Below are positions 9,028 to 18,818 of a DNA stretch of 64,000 nucleotides, piece by piece (position 1 is the stretch's first letter; every line of letters starts with the position of its first letter). Below the pieces are notes generated by a model. The model was not told the DNA's origin and did no database searches. It saw only the letters and a program-made list of their open reading frames with translations. The translations under genes were made by a program, and so were the position numbers. The stretch lies in assembly GCA_029243225.1 (NCBI GenBank), contig JAQWSL010000100.1, positions 1 through 64,000 of the forward strand. The letters are read 5' to 3'. This DNA comes from Flavobacteriales bacterium (GTDB lineage: Bacteria; Bacteroidota; Bacteroidia; Flavobacteriales_D; Parvicellaceae).

Positions 9028-9962
9028 TGATTAATGAAATCTTTATCGTTAAGCATAAAATCAATGCCTTGTTCAATGGAAATTAAATCTTTACCCAGAA
9101 CAGCTTTCATTTTAGAGTTATCTGGCATTCTTCTTCTCATATCACCTTCTTTCAAGGCAGGTAAATGAACAATTTGAGAAGACGAGTGAGTTTTTGCAAT
9201 TACTAGCTTTGCTAATTCAAGAATAGTCATTTCCTGAGCACCGCCAATGTTTATAACATCATTGAGGATTAAATTTTCTTCAAAAATTTTAACACATGTA
9301 CCAACATTATCAGAAACAAAGCAAAATGTTCTAGTTTGCAAACCATCTCCATATATGGTTATGTCTTCGTTTTTAAGTGCTTTTGTAATAAACCTAGAAA
9401 CAACAAAATCTTGACTTTGATTTGGGCCATAAGTATTGAAAAATCTAAAAATAGTAAATGGCAATCCGAAAGATTTAAAAAAAGATCTAAAATAGGACTC
9501 ACCAACATTTTTAACTACTGCATATGGAACTCTAGAGTTCAAAGGTGTTGTTTCTTCGTGCTGAGGCAATTCGACTGGTTCTCCATATACTTCAGAAGAA
9601 GAAGAGAAGAACACTCTTTTAACAGAGCTATTCTTTGAAAGCTGAAGAACATTTCTTATCCCTTCAATATCATTTAATACCATAATTGGATTGTCTTGAG
9701 TTCGTTTAACACCAACCACTGCAGCATAATGAAAAACAAAATCAAATTTATTGACCAACATGATTTCGGAAATCTCTTTGTATTTATTCACATCACAATA
9801 AACAAATTCCCAATTTGAAAATTTATCTGAAGGGAGTTTTTCTTTAGATCCCGTAGATAAATCATCCACAATTACTACATAATAGTTTTGATTCTCAACC
9901 AATTTTCGAGCTAAAGCTCCACCAACATTTCCAGCACCACCAGTAACAAGTATTTTAATCAT
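9015..9962 (-). CDS. NAD-dependent sugar-nucleotide epimerase/dehydratase (extended SDR)
   Basis: A 315-aa extended short-chain dehydrogenase/reductase. The Rossmann motif TGGAGNVGGALA at residues 7-18 is of the GxxGxxG type; FSSSSEVYGEP supplies the catalytic Ser/Thr region; YAVVK is the YxxxK motif; RFFNTYGP is the conserved substrate-pocket segment. It resembles UDP-glucose 4-epimerases and UDP-glucuronate decarboxylases. It should supply a nucleotide sugar to the locus; the exact reaction is not decidable. ATG start; 4-bp overlap with the GT4 gene upstream. Confidence 0.88.
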   Translation of the reverse strand: MIKILVTGGAGNVGGALARKLVENQNYYVVIVDDLSTGSKEKLPSDKFSNWEFVYCDVNKYKEISEIMLVNKFDFVFHYAAVVGVKRTQDNPIMVLNDIEGIRNVLQLSKNSSVKRVFFSSSSEVYGEPVELPQHEETTPLNSRVPYAVVKNVGESYFRSFFKSFGLPFTIFRFFNTYGPNQSQDFVVSRFITKALKNEDITIYGDGLQTRTFCFVSDNVGTCVKIFEENLILNDVINIGGAQEMTILELAKLVIAKTHSSSQIVHLPALKEGDMRRRMPDNSKMKAVLGKDLISIEQGIDFMLNDKDFINQCAG

Positions 9963-11014
9963 AACAATAACATTAATTTATCTGCCCAAATTTTAGGGGT
10001 AATAATATTTGACAAATTTAAACTTTCTTCACTCATTGAAAGTAATTCTCTATCACTCATTTTCATCATTTCTATCATAGCTTGCTTTATATCAGATACA
10101 GAGCTTGATTCAATTAGTAATCCGTTAATTTTGTTTTTCAAGAAAACATCTGAAGAACCTACGTTTTTAGACGCTATTATTGGAAAACCTGCCGAAACAA
10201 ATTCATGTAAACTAACTCCCCATGGCTCAAATTTACTTGGCAAAATATAAACGCCTGTTTTAGACACAACATCAAGAAGTTCATTAGGTTGTAAAAATCC
10301 AAGGTGCTTAATTTTAGGATGTGTAAGACGATTCTCCCACTGATCTCCGGTGCCCACACACCACAACTCCCAATCATGATCATTTTCTAATGAAATATTT
10401 CTAAATGCAATACTTAATTCATTTATACTCTTATTATTAACATATCTACCTAAAAAAAGAAATACTTTGGGGTACGATTTTCTTTTCGAATCTATTGTTT
10501 CTAAATAATATTTTTTAAAAAGTTGAACATTTGCAGAATAGAAACCATCTAAAATATTCTCTTCAGAAAAACCAATTTTTTTCGCAAATTCTTTCTGTTT
10601 CAATCCAGGAACCCAGACATAATTAAATCTTTTTGAAAAATAATTTATACTCAATTTTGACAACAAAACTTGCTTTAATGTACCCTTCCATGCTGTATCC
10701 ATTGCCATAACAGTAATTGCTTTATCTTTTAGCTTTGATGCAACATAAAGATAATCTTTGTCTAACCATCCACTTACAACAATTAAATTAGGTTTAAGAT
10801 TAATTGAAAAATCTAATAACTGCTTTTTTGTTTTGAAAATATTTCTTTTTTCACTCTTAAAATCCCATTTTTCAAACTCGAAAGGAGCTTCATTATTAAC
10901 TGAATATCTAATTAAAAAAACATTTACAGAATGATGTTCAACAAGAAAATTGAGACAAGACTCTAAATATGAAGAAAATTCTGTGTAAAGAAATAATACT
11001 GTTTTCTTATCCAT
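9959..11014 (-). CDS. Glycosyltransferase (GT4-like)
   Basis: A 351-aa GT-B protein. The C-terminal donor domain has FLFLGRYVNNKSINELSIAF and the signature SKFEPWGVSLHEFVSAGFPI, matching GT4 enzymes; the N-terminal domain is more divergent. No membrane segments. ATG start, with a short gap (12 bp) after the Wzy-like gene and a 4-bp overlap with the epimerase gene. Inferred to add one sugar of the repeat unit. Confidence 0.82.
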   Translation of the reverse strand: MDKKTVLFLYTEFSSYLESCLNFLVEHHSVNVFLIRYSVNNEAPFEFEKWDFKSEKRNIFKTKKQLLDFSINLKPNLIVVSGWLDKDYLYVASKLKDKAITVMAMDTAWKGTLKQVLLSKLSINYFSKRFNYVWVPGLKQKEFAKKIGFSEENILDGFYSANVQLFKKYYLETIDSKRKSYPKVFLFLGRYVNNKSINELSIAFRNISLENDHDWELWCVGTGDQWENRLTHPKIKHLGFLQPNELLDVVSKTGVYILPSKFEPWGVSLHEFVSAGFPIIASKNVGSSDVFLKNKINGLLIESSSVSDIKQAMIEMMKMSDRELLSMSEESLNLSNIITPKIWADKLMLLL

Positions 11015-11026
11015 TAATAAAAAATT

Positions 11027-12286
11027 TCAAATGACTTTTTTGTATTCAATATAATTATGGTAGTAAAGTAAAAAAATTAATGGCAAACCATTCAGCATGT
11101 AATTACCTTGACGTATTAAGGATAGTAATATGAGTATAAAAAGGGCCTGACTAATAATTAAGCTTTGAGTTTTATTTTTATTATCAACTTTAAGAATAAA
11201 GCATTTGAAAGTAAGAAAAACAATAAAAAAAACTCCTACTAATCCAGTCTCAGTACATAATCTTATAAAAAGTGAATTTCCATCTTTCTTATTAAATGCA
11301 AAGTCATATTTTATGATTGTCCCAGTTAAAGTATATTTATTAAAAGCATCTTCATGAGAACCTAAACCTGTCCCAAACAAAGGGTGATGTAGTAAATTCT
11401 CTTTAGCGATGTGTAAATTATTGTATAGAACAAAGCTTGAATTATTAGTGTTTTTTAAACTAAAATCTTCATTAATCCACAATCCAATAGCTGAATCAAA
11501 CCTGGATTGAAAATCACTAACATATTTATACGAAATAGAAAAAAACAAATAAAAAATAAAAGCTCCTATTAATAAATATCTAAACCTAAAACTTTGAGTG
11601 TTCAATATGACACAAATCAATAAACCGAAAAAACCAACCGATGATGTAGTTAATAAAGTAATTAATACAATAATTATAGATTGATATTTATTTAATATGT
11701 GGCTTTTCTTGTAAAGTATATTTCTAACCGAAATAAATAGAGCAGGAGAAATAACAATTGCTAATTGTGCAGGTTCAGATAGAATTGAATTAACTCTTAA
11801 ACCAACTAATCCACCTTCGACAAATCCTCCTTTGTTAAAAATCCATGAATAATCATAGCCATTTTTGAAACCAATTAAGTATGATATAATTTGAATCACA
11901 CCAACTACAGAAATCCAGTATGAAAATTTTATATAAAGTGAAAATATTTTTTTAAAATCAAATTTATATTTTATCAATATATAGTAATAGAATAGAAAAG
12001 TTAAGACTAAACCTCCTAAAACTTTTATAAAAGTAAATGAATTACAATTACCTAAAAGAATATGAGCTATTCCAACTAATAAAGGGACAGAGAAAAGTTG
12101 AATGACAATAGTTGGAAATCCATATTTCAAAATAAAAGCAGGAACTAAAACTATTAAAAATAAATAATGAAAATAAAATTCAAATGGGTTTTTAAAAAAA
12201 ACATATGAAGAAGAAAATAAACAAATAAATAGTATTGAATTAAAAGAATTAATCTCCTTAAAAAACCTATAAAATACTTCCCTCAA
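11027..12286 (-). CDS. O-antigen polymerase/ligase-like membrane protein (Wzy/WaaL type)
   Basis: A 419-aa polytopic membrane protein with around ten hydrophobic segments spread over its length and one large extracytoplasmic loop in the second half (about residues 250-340) containing HHPLFGTGLGSHEDAF, the pattern of the Wzy_C/O-antigen ligase superfamily. It either polymerises lipid-linked repeats or ligates glycan to an acceptor; the two cannot be told apart by sequence. The start is TTG, since there is no ATG in the N-terminal 150 codons. It lies in the polysaccharide operon between two GT4 genes, 11 bp from its upstream neighbour. Confidence 0.78.
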   Translation of the reverse strand: MREVFYRFFKEINSFNSILFICLFSSSYVFFKNPFEFYFHYLFLIVLVPAFILKYGFPTIVIQLFSVPLLVGIAHILLGNCNSFTFIKVLGGLVLTFLFYYYILIKYKFDFKKIFSLYIKFSYWISVVGVIQIISYLIGFKNGYDYSWIFNKGGFVEGGLVGLRVNSILSEPAQLAIVISPALFISVRNILYKKSHILNKYQSIIIVLITLLTTSSVGFFGLLICVILNTQSFRFRYLLIGAFIFYLFFSISYKYVSDFQSRFDSAIGLWINEDFSLKNTNNSSFVLYNNLHIAKENLLHHPLFGTGLGSHEDAFNKYTLTGTIIKYDFAFNKKDGNSLFIRLCTETGLVGVFFIVFLTFKCFILKVDNKNKTQSLIISQALFILILLSLIRQGNYMLNGLPLIFLLYYHNYIEYKKVI

Positions 12287-12297
12287 TTCTTAAATAT

Positions 12298-13458
12298 TTA
12301 TTGTTTCAAAACCTTTTCAGTAAGCTCTGTAACAAGATTATTAATAATATTAGACCACAAAAAATCTCTTTCAACTAAAATTCTAGATTTATCTTTCATG
12401 TGCATTAAATCAACATCATTCATCTCAATAAATTTAATTAACCCCATTTTTATTGAGCTAGAACTCACATGATTCAACAATAGACCATTTTCATTATTGA
12501 CCATTAAAGATACTGCACCAACATTAGTTGCTAAAATAGCTAATCCAGAAGCCATTGCTTCGAGAATAACATTAGGCATCCCCTCAGAATAAGAAGGCAA
12601 AACAAGAACATCTGAACAAGACAAGTGTTTTTTAATTATACTATTTTCATTGACAGTTCCTTCGTAAGAAACATTATTAGCAATAATTTTATTTTTTTCT
12701 TGGAATGGCCCAATAAAAGAAAAATGAAAACTATAATCCTTCATTTCCAAGATTGCTTGATTCAATTCTTTTATTCCTTTAACCAAATCATATCTACCAA
12801 TAAAGATAAATCTAATTGGATCACTAACTGACTTAACTGCATCTTCTTTCAACCACTCTTCTTCAATTCCAGTTGGTAACTCTATGATTTTATTATTATT
12901 TATACCCGTTTTTTCAATTGTATTCGTAACAAAACCTCCATATGAAAAAACAAAATCTGAATATTTCATATTAAAACTAACAGGGTTTCTAAAAAGGAAT
13001 TGAGACAATCTTGATTTAACCCCTTTAACAGGTAAAAACATATTCATACCATGGAAATTAATTCCAATTGGAGGTGTTTTTAAATTATTCTTTTTTTCTT
13101 GTAATAATTTCCATCCTGAGAACCCTTTAACATAAATAAAATCATAATCATTAATTTCAGATCTTATTTCTTCATAAATTTCCTCAGAATATCTAAAGGA
13201 CTCTCTTATATAATGTCCTGGTATTTTTTTTAATTCAGGAAATTCAAGACCAACAATTTTATGTAATTCATTAGTTCCATTAAACAAAACTTCATTCACA
13301 TCTTTCGATGAAGGAATTTCGCATCCATTATTAACACAATGAAAAAGTGATACTTTACAACCATTAAGTGTTAGGTATTTTGCTAAAAATGCAGAATGCT
13401 TTTGCATTCCACCAAGAATATAGGGCATAATACCATCAGTTAAAAGAGCTATTTTCAC
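12298..13458 (-). CDS. Family 4 glycosyltransferase
   Basis: A 386-aa GT-B glycosyltransferase. The N-terminus KIALLTDGIMPYILGGMQKH is the glycine-rich acceptor-domain start of GT4 enzymes; the donor domain shows IRFIFIGRYDLVKGIKELN and the signature PSYSEGMPNVILEAMASGLA with the conserved Glu residues. The start is GTG (13456-13458), overlapping the TGA of the preceding GT2 gene as GTGA, a typical coupled junction. Expected to be cytoplasmic. Substrates unknown. Confidence 0.88.
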   Translation of the reverse strand: MKIALLTDGIMPYILGGMQKHSAFLAKYLTLNGCKVSLFHCVNNGCEIPSSKDVNEVLFNGTNELHKIVGLEFPELKKIPGHYIRESFRYSEEIYEEIRSEINDYDFIYVKGFSGWKLLQEKKNNLKTPPIGINFHGMNMFLPVKGVKSRLSQFLFRNPVSFNMKYSDFVFSYGGFVTNTIEKTGINNNKIIELPTGIEEEWLKEDAVKSVSDPIRFIFIGRYDLVKGIKELNQAILEMKDYSFHFSFIGPFQEKNKIIANNVSYEGTVNENSIIKKHLSCSDVLVLPSYSEGMPNVILEAMASGLAILATNVGAVSLMVNNENGLLLNHVSSSSIKMGLIKFIEMNDVDLMHMKDKSRILVERDFLWSNIINNLVTELTEKVLKQ

Positions 13459-14429
13459 GATATAATCAACATTTTGAACAAATAATTAACTCCCTTTATT
13501 CTTAATTTGAACTTATTTAAAAATAAATAAATTGAGACTAAAAGATTATCTTTTTTGGAATAAATTAGGGTTGAGGATTTTTTCAGAAAATCTTCAATTA
13601 AAAAGTTTTTCTCACTTTCATCAATCTTTTTTAAAACAAATGCAAGACAAATTTCAGAAAGAATTACAAAAAAAGTTCCTTTTAAATATTTAGACATTTG
13701 TTTCTTATTTAAATTATCTAAAAGATCTAAAAACTTATAAATATAAATTATTGAGCCATCAATTTTATTTTCTAAATAAGAAGAATAATCTATTGAAAAT
13801 CTTTTTTCATCTATTCTGTAATAACAGTCTGCAGGAAAACTTGAATTTATCTTATATTTCAAATTAAATAATAATGCTCTAGTGTGTAATTCAACATCTT
13901 GTAATCGACAGAAATCTACATCGAAACCATTTAAATTAATTAACGCATCTTTTTTCCAAAGAACCATCATTGTTTGCCAAGGCAAATTATGAGAAAGAAA
14001 CCTAATAAGATGATTTCCTTCGAATTGATTCCAAATAAAATTAGAATCACCAATTTCATTGTAAAAAGTAGCCATTGGGTTAACATAAAAATCCAGATTT
14101 TCTTTTATATCAATAGCTTCAAATCTATTCTTTAAGCAAAAATTAGAAAGAACATCGTCAGAATCTAAAAAAAGAACATAACTTCCTTTAGATTTTTCAA
14201 GACCTATATTCCTACATACTGACCCGCCTTTCTTGTTAGAATAGTTTTTAAAAGATGAAATATTATCGAATTTTCTTACGTAGGTCTGAATAACATCCCA
14301 TGAATTATCAGTAGATAAATCGTCAACAACAATTAACTCCCAGTCTATAAAAGATTGATTAACAACTGACTCAATTGAATCAGAAACATAATTAGCATTA
14401 TTATAATTGGGAATAATAACTGAAATCAT
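13455..14429 (-). CDS. Family 2 glycosyltransferase
   Basis: A 324-aa GT-A enzyme: ISVIIPNYNNANYVSDSIES at the N-terminus, VVDDLSTDNSWD (nucleotide-binding Asp) and YVLFLDSDDVLSNF (DxD-like metal site). A Lys-rich, AT-biased C-terminal extension of about 100 residues is not conserved with the catalytic domain. ATG start, 1 bp from the previous gene's end region. Acts presumably on the lipid-linked glycan; sugar unknown. Confidence 0.87.
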   Translation of the reverse strand: MISVIIPNYNNANYVSDSIESVVNQSFIDWELIVVDDLSTDNSWDVIQTYVRKFDNISSFKNYSNKKGGSVCRNIGLEKSKGSYVLFLDSDDVLSNFCLKNRFEAIDIKENLDFYVNPMATFYNEIGDSNFIWNQFEGNHLIRFLSHNLPWQTMMVLWKKDALINLNGFDVDFCRLQDVELHTRALLFNLKYKINSSFPADCYYRIDEKRFSIDYSSYLENKIDGSIIYIYKFLDLLDNLNKKQMSKYLKGTFFVILSEICLAFVLKKIDESEKNFLIEDFLKKSSTLIYSKKDNLLVSIYLFLNKFKLRIKGVNYLFKMLIIS

Positions 14430-14430
14430 A

Positions 14431-15669
14431 CTATTTAAAAAGCTTTAAATATTTTTTTGAAATATTTCTGAGGTCAAAATCATCTCTACGAAAAAAAGAA
14501 TAAAATTCATCTGATTCATATTTTATTCTAAATAGAACAGATAGAAAATATTCACAATTAGTAGAAAGGTTTAAAGAAAAACCAATTTTATTTTCATCAA
14601 CAAATTTAGCAGTTAACCCATTATTAGAAAATATAATAATGGGTTTTTCGTAAGCAATATATTCACAAAATTTAGTGCTAAAAGAATAATTAATATCATC
14701 AGTTAAAAACAATAAACAAGCATGTGCCTTTTCAATCTCAAAATTTACCTTTTCATTTGAAACAAACCCATTAAAACGAATATTTTTATGGGAGTTTAAA
14801 CTACAATAATTTGAATACCCATAAACATCAATTTCAATTTTATCATAAAAGGTTTTATTACTGTTTTTCAAATCAGTCATTAAATTTAATAGATGGTCAA
14901 AATATTTCTCAGCTTTATCATATAATGTGCCGCTAAAAATTAATCTAATTTTATCATCCTTTAAATGATTTTTAGTTGAACTTTCAACCAAATCATCAAA
15001 ATCAAACCCGTTTAATATTGTGTGGAATTTAGCTTTCGATTCAAAATATTTTCCTCTCAGTTGATTTGTAATTGAGTCATTAACTGTAACAACATGGTTA
15101 AATAGATTAACGACTCTTTCTTCTGAATTTCTTTCATTTTGTCTTCTTGATTCAGTCAATGAGTAATAACCATAAGCAGTTTTATTATCTATCCATGGAT
15201 CTCTAAAATCTACAATGAAATTACAATCAGGGTAGTTAGGAATAATCTTACTAATATGGGTAGCTAAATGAAAAGGGGCAACAGTAACAACTATGTTTTT
15301 ATAACCTTTTTCGATGTAATGAATGGTTTTTGAAATCAATTCTTTTTCTCCGTGAACTGATTTATCATAGAAATTACTTTTCGTATTTAATTTTGACCAA
15401 ATCAGGCTTATTCTATACATTAATTTCTCTTTGATACTTTTTGGATTAACTCCTAAATAATAAGGGTAGTTAAAAGATATTTGATCGACTTTATTTCCCA
15501 AATATTTTAAATCTGAAATCCATCCATTTTCGTCATTATTCTTAGATGTTAAAACTTGAACATCTAAATTGTTATGAATAAAAAACTTAGAAAACTTACC
15601 CCATCTTCTTCCACCAATTTTATTTGATGGAGGAAAGAAATATGAAATTATTAAAACCTTTTTATTCAT
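14431..15669 (-). CDS. Glycosyltransferase (GT4-like)
   Basis: A 412-aa GT-B-like protein. The ATG at 15669 is chosen over an upstream TTG (15696) because MNKKVLIISYFFPPSNKIGG is the normal GT4 N-terminus, and this start leaves an 8-bp gap to the AsnB gene instead of a 20-bp overlap. FIVDFRDPW and LIFSGTLYDKAEKYFDHL are typical of GT4-like enzymes acting on lipid-linked saccharides; AYEKPIIIFSNNGLTAKFV lies where the EX7E donor signature is expected, but the motif is weak. Specificity unknown. Confidence 0.78.
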   Translation of the reverse strand: MNKKVLIISYFFPPSNKIGGRRWGKFSKFFIHNNLDVQVLTSKNNDENGWISDLKYLGNKVDQISFNYPYYLGVNPKSIKEKLMYRISLIWSKLNTKSNFYDKSVHGEKELISKTIHYIEKGYKNIVVTVAPFHLATHISKIIPNYPDCNFIVDFRDPWIDNKTAYGYYSLTESRRQNERNSEERVVNLFNHVVTVNDSITNQLRGKYFESKAKFHTILNGFDFDDLVESSTKNHLKDDKIRLIFSGTLYDKAEKYFDHLLNLMTDLKNSNKTFYDKIEIDVYGYSNYCSLNSHKNIRFNGFVSNEKVNFEIEKAHACLLFLTDDINYSFSTKFCEYIAYEKPIIIFSNNGLTAKFVDENKIGFSLNLSTNCEYFLSVLFRIKYESDEFYSFFRRDDFDLRNISKKYLKLFK

Positions 15670-15676
15670 ATAAACA

Positions 15677-17461
15677 TTAGTAAATAATTTTCTCAAGACA
15701 TAATTTCCTGAAATCGTATTCTAAATTTGATGAATTAGGTAAAATCTTTTTTAGTAGCATTTCATTTGGAATAGTATATCCCTTTTTATCCTTTCTCCAT
15801 TTAATTTTTTTCAATGATTCATCCATTGACATTCTTAAAATATATTTTGACCATCCATTCTTAAAATAAAAATTTTCTGGTAATGAATATCCAAATTCTA
15901 CAAGTCTATAATCTAAAAAAGGATGTCTTGTTTCAATACTATGTGCCATTGAATTTCTATCATCAGAATGCAAAAAAAACGGCAACTGATAAACATTAAA
16001 ATCATTTTTCAAAAAATCAGTAATATCAAATAATTTATTCCAATGATTTAATAACTTATTATCAAGCTTTTTGAGGCCACTTTTAAACATGATCAAAACA
16101 CCTATTTCTAAAAGAACTATCCTATGTAAAATATTTTTCTTAATTCCTCTCAACTTTGAATATGCATTAATTTCATTAAAATAAGTAATTAAATTTCCTT
16201 TCAAAATCAAGAATCTAAAATATCGAATATAATGAGTATGATATCCACCAAAAATCTCATCTGCCCCTTGACCAACAAGATTTATTGTCACCCTATTTTT
16301 CTTCATTAATCTAGCAATAATCCATTGTGCATAAAAAGACATTGTTTTCGGTGGAAATTCAAGAGAATATAAAAAGTTAAAAAAATCTTCTTCATCAAAT
16401 TCTTCGAATGGATTTGCAAAATAAGATTCTAAATTGAAATACTTTTGAACTTCATATATAAATGAAGATTCATCTCCTTTCATATTTGGTGAAATGGCAG
16501 AGAATGTCTTTATTTTATTTTTATCATTTAAAGAATTATAATATTGTAAAATCAAAGTTGAATCAATGCCTCCTGAAATAGAGATTCCAATATCTACATC
16601 GGATCTTTTTCTGATTCTAATAGAATCAGCTAACAATTCCGAAAAAACAACTTGAGCTTCATCAAGTTGAATTTTCATTTTCTTTTGATTTGAAAATATT
16701 GAATAATATGGTGATATTTTAAAAATGAACTTCTCGTTAAAATTAAACCAGGAAAAAGAACTTTTTGGAAATCTATTAACTTCATTATAATAAGTTGTAT
16801 TATCTAATGGAAAATAGCCATGATTTAAATATAAATCACAATTTTCAGTATTTACAGAAAGTTTTAATTTAGAAATACATTTAAATTGACATATTTCAGA
16901 AGAATAAATAGCTAAATCATTGTTTTTAAAAAAATATAATGGCTTAACACCAAATCTATCATTTGAAATAAAAATAGATTTTTTAGAGTTATCCCAAATA
17001 ACAAAAGACCACATTCCATTGAATTTTGACAAACACTTTTCTCCCCAAAAATCATATGCTTTTATAACAACTTCAGTATCAGTTGAAGAAACAAAATCAT
17101 AACCATTTAAAATTAATTCTTTTCGAATTTCAATAAAATTATATATTTCTCCATTATATGAAATCCAATTATTTTTAAATTTCATGGGCTGATGACCTTT
17201 TAAAGATAAATCGATTACACTTAATCTTCTATGGCCTAAAAACAGATTATAATCTGAGGAATTATAAGTGTTTTCAGATTCAATATCATTAGGCGTATCT
17301 TCAGTAATAATGGTTTTAAACTCCCCATTTACTGTATTGATAAGAACTGCACCCTCGCCATCTGGCCCTCTATGTTTAATAGATTGTAAAGAGTTCAGAC
17401 AATCTGAAACCTCATAATCAGATAATTTAAATTTCGAATAATATGAAAGAATTCCACACAA
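15677..17461 (-). CDS. asnB: AsnB-type glutamine-dependent amidotransferase (copy 2)
   Basis: A 594-aa asparagine-synthase-family protein. The start must be the TTG at 17459-17461, because it places the catalytic Cys at position 2 (MCGILSYY), as class II amidotransferases require after Met removal. RHRGPDGEG and YNGEIYNF complete the glutaminase domain; SISGGIDSTLIL is the PP-loop and GQGADEIFGGYH the second synthetase signature. It has an insert of about 30 residues after RGPD (residues 40-70) relative to copies 1 and 3. Likely amidates a uronic-acid sugar; inferred from context. Confidence 0.87.
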   Translation of the reverse strand: MCGILSYYSKFKLSDYEVSDCLNSLQSIKHRGPDGEGAVLINTVNGEFKTIITEDTPNDIESENTYNSSDYNLFLGHRRLSVIDLSLKGHQPMKFKNNWISYNGEIYNFIEIRKELILNGYDFVSSTDTEVVIKAYDFWGEKCLSKFNGMWSFVIWDNSKKSIFISNDRFGVKPLYFFKNNDLAIYSSEICQFKCISKLKLSVNTENCDLYLNHGYFPLDNTTYYNEVNRFPKSSFSWFNFNEKFIFKISPYYSIFSNQKKMKIQLDEAQVVFSELLADSIRIRKRSDVDIGISISGGIDSTLILQYYNSLNDKNKIKTFSAISPNMKGDESSFIYEVQKYFNLESYFANPFEEFDEEDFFNFLYSLEFPPKTMSFYAQWIIARLMKKNRVTINLVGQGADEIFGGYHTHYIRYFRFLILKGNLITYFNEINAYSKLRGIKKNILHRIVLLEIGVLIMFKSGLKKLDNKLLNHWNKLFDITDFLKNDFNVYQLPFFLHSDDRNSMAHSIETRHPFLDYRLVEFGYSLPENFYFKNGWSKYILRMSMDESLKKIKWRKDKKGYTIPNEMLLKKILPNSSNLEYDFRKLCLEKIIY

Positions 17462-17468
17462 GTTTTTT

Positions 17469-18791
17469 CTATTTAATATTTCTATAAGTATATGAAATTA
17501 AATCATGCTTATTAAAAAATTCGTTAATTGATAGATCTAAACTTTCTAATATTAATTCTTTTAAATCTTCTTTACTATTTGCACAAATTCCTGAAATAGT
17601 AGAATTAACAATAGGAAATTCAGGATTATTAGGAAATAGAACAGATTTAAAACCACAATATAATCTTTCATGAATTAGGGTTGAATTAAATGCAACTGCA
17701 AGATCAACTTTATCAAAAAGTTGAGCGTTAGAAAATTGATCATTCACTAACTCAAAATTAGTTTCTAATCCTAAAGTTTTTTGGTAATGATCTAAAGATT
17801 TTGAAAAGAATTCATTTGTCTTTTCCTTAGGATGAAGAAAAATATATAGCTTTAAATTTTTACGTTCAACCAATATTGATTTCAAACAATTTAAGACCTC
17901 TTTTTCCATTAATAAAAAATCTACCCCCTGATTGATATGACCTTTAATATCTCTGACCCAAGAAGCAGTAGAATAGAATCCTAAAGTATTTATTGGAGTC
18001 GAAGTATCATTATTGTACAAATTTTTATAATTAAATGACAATTCTGGGCCCCAAAACTCTATAGTTTCAGTAAGAATAGAATCCTTATAAAAATCATACT
18101 CTTCACGTTGATAATAATTACATAAAATAAGATTATTACATATAATATTTTGATTCCAAAGTGCCAAAGGAGTATCAGAAGAAATTTTATTAACTAAAAC
18201 ATTATTTTTCATTATAAAATCTGAGAAAAAATTTGATTCTTTTTCAAAAATTGAAAAATAATATAGCTCATTAATATTATTACTTTTTAATTTATTTATT
18301 AAATTATTTAACACAATTGGATATTCGAAAATTAAGGCGAATGATGACCTGTTTTCATAAAATTGACTAACAAAAAATGAGAATAAAACCAAGGGGAGTA
18401 TTAGAATTAAAAAGAATATCTTTTGAATGTAACTTTCAAAATAAAGAAGATTTTGATATGAAATAAAATTTAAATTTTCATGCCCTTTATAGTGTTTTAT
18501 ATACTCTAATCTTATTTCCTTAGATTTTGAATTACTATCAAATATTATTGGGAATCCGTAACTAAAAATAGTTTTAGATTTAATTACTTTAATTTTAAAA
18601 AATGATTTAAAAAATTTGATTACAATTAATCTATCATTAATAGATTTATTTGAAAATTTAAATGATTTGGAAAAAAGATGATTAATTATAATTCTCTCTT
18701 TATTTGATATAGCTTTATTTGTAAGCTTAAAATAAAGAAACTTAATTAATACTCTAACAAAAATCATCCATAAGATAATTTTATTAATCAT
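17469..18791 (-). CDS. Unidentified polysaccharide-locus protein, possibly glycosyltransferase
   Basis: A 440-aa protein that I do not assign to a family. It has a hydrophobic stretch near residues 125-145 (FFLILILPLVLFSFFVSQF) and otherwise soluble sequence rich in Asn, Lys and Ile. Near the C-terminus LYIFLHPKEK and VAFNSTLIHERLYCGFKSVL resemble donor-site segments of GT-B polysaccharide enzymes (HPKE-like motif, then a Ser/Thr-Glu-rich helix), as in KpsS or CDP-glycerol transferase-like proteins. It lies between an AsnB gene and the T9SS cargo gene, within the operon (8-bp gap). ATG start. A GT role is a guess from local motifs and context. Confidence 0.5.
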   Translation of the reverse strand: MINKIILWMIFVRVLIKFLYFKLTNKAISNKERIIINHLFSKSFKFSNKSINDRLIVIKFFKSFFKIKVIKSKTIFSYGFPIIFDSNSKSKEIRLEYIKHYKGHENLNFISYQNLLYFESYIQKIFFLILILPLVLFSFFVSQFYENRSSFALIFEYPIVLNNLINKLKSNNINELYYFSIFEKESNFFSDFIMKNNVLVNKISSDTPLALWNQNIICNNLILCNYYQREEYDFYKDSILTETIEFWGPELSFNYKNLYNNDTSTPINTLGFYSTASWVRDIKGHINQGVDFLLMEKEVLNCLKSILVERKNLKLYIFLHPKEKTNEFFSKSLDHYQKTLGLETNFELVNDQFSNAQLFDKVDLAVAFNSTLIHERLYCGFKSVLFPNNPEFPIVNSTISGICANSKEDLKELILESLDLSINEFFNKHDLISYTYRNIK

Positions 18792-18818
18792 AGAAATAGA
18801 TACTTAGGACTTTAAAAC

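Noticed and set aside
9336-9638. 100-aa plus-strand ORF
   Set aside because: Antisense to the epimerase gene, which has full SDR motifs on the other strand.
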